44,503 bases of DNA, taken from positions 1 to 44,503 of the forward strand of contig DAAQ01000025.1 in NCBI GenBank assembly GCA_001701225.1, in the 5' to 3' direction. Below are positions 42,279 through 44,503 of the stretch, piece after piece (positions within the stretch are counted from its first letter, which is position 1; the number at the start of each line of letters is the position of its first letter). Below the pieces are notes generated by a model that saw only the letters and a list, made by a program, of their open reading frames with translations, was not told the DNA's origin and searched no databases. This DNA comes from Bacteroidales bacterium H5 (GTDB lineage Bacteria; Bacteroidota; Bacteroidia; Bacteroidales; Muribaculaceae). The translations under genes and the position numbers were made by a program.

Positions 42279-44081
42279 TTACTTGCCGGCCAGCTTCTCC
42301 TTGAGCGATGCAAGAGCCTCGAGGTCACCGAGGGTAGTCTTCTCGAGAGGTGTGTTGAGCACGGGGGTCTCCTCGGCCTGACGACGGCCTGCGCCACCGC
42401 GACGCTCGCGGCGCTCCTTGCGGGGCTGCTCGGCGCGCTCGCCCTTCTGCTCGTCCTCGAATATGCGCGAGTGCGACAGGATGATGCGCTTGGAGTCCTT
42501 GTTGAACTCGATAACCTTGAAGTTGAGCTTCTCGTCGAGCTGGGCACGCGAGCCGTCAGCCTTGACAAGATGCTTGGGAGTAGCGAAGCCCTCTACGCCG
42601 TAAGGCAGAGCGATGACTGCGCCCTTCTCGACCATCTCGATGATGGTGCCCTCGTGTACCGAGCCAACGGTGAAGATGGTCTCGAATACATCCCAGGGAT
42701 TCTCCTCGAGCTGCTTGTGGCCCAGCGACAGACGACGGTTGTCCTTGTCTATCTCGAGCACCTGCACGTCGATGTCGGCACCTACCTGAGTGAACTCGCT
42801 GGGGTGCTTTACCTTCTTGGTCCACGACAGGTCAGAGATGTGGATGAGGCCGTCTACGCCCTCCTCGATCTCGACGAATACGCCGAAATTGGTGAAGTTG
42901 CGTACGCGGGCGGTGTGCTTGCTGCCTACGGGATAGCGAACCTCGATATCCTCCCAGGGATCCTTGCGGAGCTGCTTGATACCCAGGCTCATCTTGCGGT
43001 CCTCGCGGTCGAGGGTCAGGATCACTGCCTCGATCTCGTCGCCTACCTTCATGAAATCCTGAGCCGAGCGGAGGTGCTGGCTCCACGACATCTCGCTGAC
43101 GTGGATCAGGCCCTCGACGCCGGGAGCGATCTCGACAAATGCGCCGTAGTCTGCCATGACGACAACCTTGCCCTTGACCTTGTCGCCAACCTTGAGGTTG
43201 GGATCGAGGGCATCCCAGGGATGAGGCAGGAGCTGCTTCAGACCCAGGGCAATGCGCTTCTTCTCGTCGTCAAAGTCGAGGATGACGACATTGAGCTTCT
43301 GGTCGAGCTGTACGACCTCCTCGGGATGGCTTACGCGGCCCCACGAGAGGTCTGTGATGTGGATGAGGCCGTCTACGCCGCCCAGGTCGATGAACACGCC
43401 GTAAGAGGTGATGTTCTTGACCGAGCCCTCGAGCACCTGACCCTTCTCGAGTTTGGCGATGATCTCGCGCTTCTGCTGCTCGAGCTCGGCCTCGATGAGG
43501 GCCTTGTGGCTGACGACCACGTTCTTGAATTCCTGATTGATCTTGACGACCTTGAACTCCATGGTCTTGCCCACGAAGATGTCATAGTCGCGGATGGGCT
43601 TGACGTCGATCTGCGAGCCGGGCAGGAATGCCTCGATGCCGAAGACGTCTACGATCATGCCGCCCTTGGTGCGGCACTTGATGAAGCCCTTGATGACCTC
43701 GTCCTTCTCGAGAGCCTCGTTGATGCGGTCCCACGAGCGGGCTGCACGGGCTTTGCGGTGGGAGAGGATGAGCTGACCCTTCTTGTCTTCCTGATTCTCG
43801 ATGAAGACCTCGACGGTGTCACCGACCTTGATGTCGGGGTTGTAGCGGAACTCGCTCATGGGGATGATGCCGTCGCTCTTGTAGCCGATGTTAACCACAG
43901 CCTCACGCTTGTTGAGGGCGATGATGGTACCTTCGATTACATCCTTGTCTCGCACGGTGTTGAGCGATTCATCATAGGTTTTGGTAAGCTCCTCGCGCGA
44001 TTTCTCGCCCTTGGTCTCACCGTTGGCATAGGCTTCCCAATCGAAATCCTCGATCGGGGAGTTCTTTACTTCTTCAGTCAT
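42279..44081 (-). CDS. rpsA: 30S ribosomal protein S1
   Basis: A 600-residue S1 protein with six S1 (OB-fold) RNA-binding repeats: about 46-110, 128-193, 212-282, 298-369, 384-455 and 471-538. Repeats 3-5 carry the strong SYGVFIDLGGVDGLIHITDL-type blocks, and the first two are the weaker ribosome-binding ones. The C-terminal tail (about 545-600) is basic and charged (KERRERRGGAGRRQ). It brings mRNA to the small subunit, which matters in Bacteroidota, where Shine-Dalgarno sites are weak. It stands alone, with a full promoter and a leader of about 60 bases. Confidence 0.97.
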   Translation of the reverse strand: MTEEVKNSPIEDFDWEAYANGETKGEKSREELTKTYDESLNTVRDKDVIEGTIIALNKREAVVNIGYKSDGIIPMSEFRYNPDIKVGDTVEVFIENQEDKKGQLILSHRKARAARSWDRINEALEKDEVIKGFIKCRTKGGMIVDVFGIEAFLPGSQIDVKPIRDYDIFVGKTMEFKVVKINQEFKNVVVSHKALIEAELEQQKREIIAKLEKGQVLEGSVKNITSYGVFIDLGGVDGLIHITDLSWGRVSHPEEVVQLDQKLNVVILDFDDEKKRIALGLKQLLPHPWDALDPNLKVGDKVKGKVVVMADYGAFVEIAPGVEGLIHVSEMSWSQHLRSAQDFMKVGDEIEAVILTLDREDRKMSLGIKQLRKDPWEDIEVRYPVGSKHTARVRNFTNFGVFVEIEEGVDGLIHISDLSWTKKVKHPSEFTQVGADIDVQVLEIDKDNRRLSLGHKQLEENPWDVFETIFTVGSVHEGTIIEMVEKGAVIALPYGVEGFATPKHLVKADGSRAQLDEKLNFKVIEFNKDSKRIILSHSRIFEDEQKGERAEQPRKERRERRGGAGRRQAEETPVLNTPLEKTTLGDLEALASLKEKLAGK

Positions 44082-44148
44082 TAAAAAATGGGGTTAATAA
44101 ATATGGTTAATTAAACTCGGCAAGGCGCAAGCGCACTTAAGCCGGGTG

Positions 44149-44180
44149 CAAAGATAGGAAATTTCCACGTAACATCCAAA
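44149..44180 (-). promoter_or_regulatory. Full -33/-7 promoter of rpsA
   Basis: On the minus strand TTTG (44177-44180) is followed after 20 bases by TATCTTTG (44149-44156). Both elements match the Bacteroidota consensus. The leader 44082-44142 includes an imperfect hairpin (AAGGCGC/GCGCaCTT) near 44122-44138 that could take part in S1 self-control. Confidence 0.8.
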
Positions 44181-44181
44181 T

Positions 44182-44503
44182 TTAATGAGGAATTAGAAAT
44201 CAGGAATTAGAAATTTTGGGGGCGTGCAATTCTTTTCCATCGCAGGGACGTGGCCTGCCATTTTTTAATGAGAAATGAGGAATTAGAAATTAGAAATTGG
44301 AGGGCGCGGCAATTCATTCCCATCGTAGGGACGTGGCCTGCCACGTCCGCAGACAAACCTGCCGCAGCGAAGTTTCCATTTAATGAGGAATGAGGAGGCG
44401 GGCGCGCAATTCTTTCCCATCGTAGACGTGGCCTGCCACGTCCGTAGACAAACCTGCCGTTGCGAAGTTTGTTTTTTCGTTCCCGGACGTGGCAGGCCAC
44501 GTC
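44182..44503. repeat. Tandem array of about 80- to 115-base repeat units
   Basis: Three units begin with an AATGAGGAATTAG-type segment at about 44182, 44265 and 44381. Each runs on into a G+C-rich spacer, CAATTCTTTCCCATCGTA, and GACGTGGCCTGCCA. In units 2 and 3 the last part forms a palindrome GACGTGGC/GCCACGTC, followed by AGACAAACCTGCCG and GCGAAGTTT. At 44484-44503 the core appears reversed (GACGTGGCAGGCCACGTC). The array lies just upstream of the rpsA promoter and runs off the right edge. No gene is supported in it. Confidence 0.85.

Noticed and set aside
42471..44084. A 537-codon open frame antisense to rpsA
   Set aside because: It mirrors the rpsA reading frame, has acidic low-complexity sequence, and lacks any family motif; codon bias of the real gene explains it.
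44207..44500. A 97-residue minus-strand frame in the right-edge repeats
   Set aside because: It is made wholly of the tandem repeat units, and its sequence repeats with them; not a gene.
44182..44503. The right-edge repeats as a CRISPR array
   Set aside because: The units are long and differ in length, the palindromic core is in the repeat itself, there are no regular spacers and no cas genes.

Overview
The window looks like chromosomal DNA of a gut-type Bacteroidales bacterium, most likely in or near Muribaculaceae. This is an inference. It rests on the Bacteroidota promoter element TAnnTTTG in front of many genes, secreted and TonB-dependent proteins typical of the order, DUF4491 and DUF3078 proteins, an LruC-domain lipoprotein, a T9SS-like C-terminal tail, and fairly GC-rich coding DNA. 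Most genes lie on the minus strand. No tRNA, rRNA, CRISPR array or transposase gene is visible.

Layout. Positions 1-562 hold no convincing gene but carry two minus-strand promoters firing off the left edge, possibly into an rRNA operon. An LruC-domain lipoprotein (563-3142) is divergent from a nucleoside kinase (3463-5118). The kinase converges on pyrC across a 404-bp nested palindrome (5128-5531). pyrC is translationally coupled to a polyprenol-phosphate mannosyltransferase-like gene. Next is a two-gene restriction-modification operon (7686-11161): a fused cytosine-5/adenine-N6 DNA methyltransferase coupled to an HNH nuclease. A GH2 glycosidase (11263-13746) is divergent from a TonB-dependent receptor plus acid-phosphatase operon (13947-17636), with TGTCAT repeats between them that resemble a Pho box. 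An A+T-rich orphan gene follows (17954-18583).

The middle of the window (18800-26896) is minus-strand: a GH28-like protein, SufE and a 669-residue single-span membrane protein, then DUF4491, two small exported proteins, a DUF3078 barrel protein and a DEAD-box RNA helicase, many joined by ATGA or TGATG overlaps. After these come Vsr, a second outer-membrane barrel receptor, a membrane-anchored helix-turn-helix protein, a secreted Ig-like protein with a sorting tail, and an M18 aminopeptidase.

The right part (34140-42038) reads as one long minus-strand unit: RND efflux adaptor, pump and outer-membrane channel, an LpxA-type acyltransferase, a low-molecular-weight phosphatase and cytidine deaminase. 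Two related small palindromes lie in its gaps. The window ends with rpsA, its well-formed promoter, and a tandem repeat array reaching the right edge.

The strongest candidates for something unusual are the dual-chemistry restriction-modification operon (with an orphan Vsr about 16 kb away), the intergenic repeat and palindrome families that abut or form gene ends, the Pho-box-like repeats between the GH2 and receptor-phosphatase genes, and two apparently leaderless promoters.
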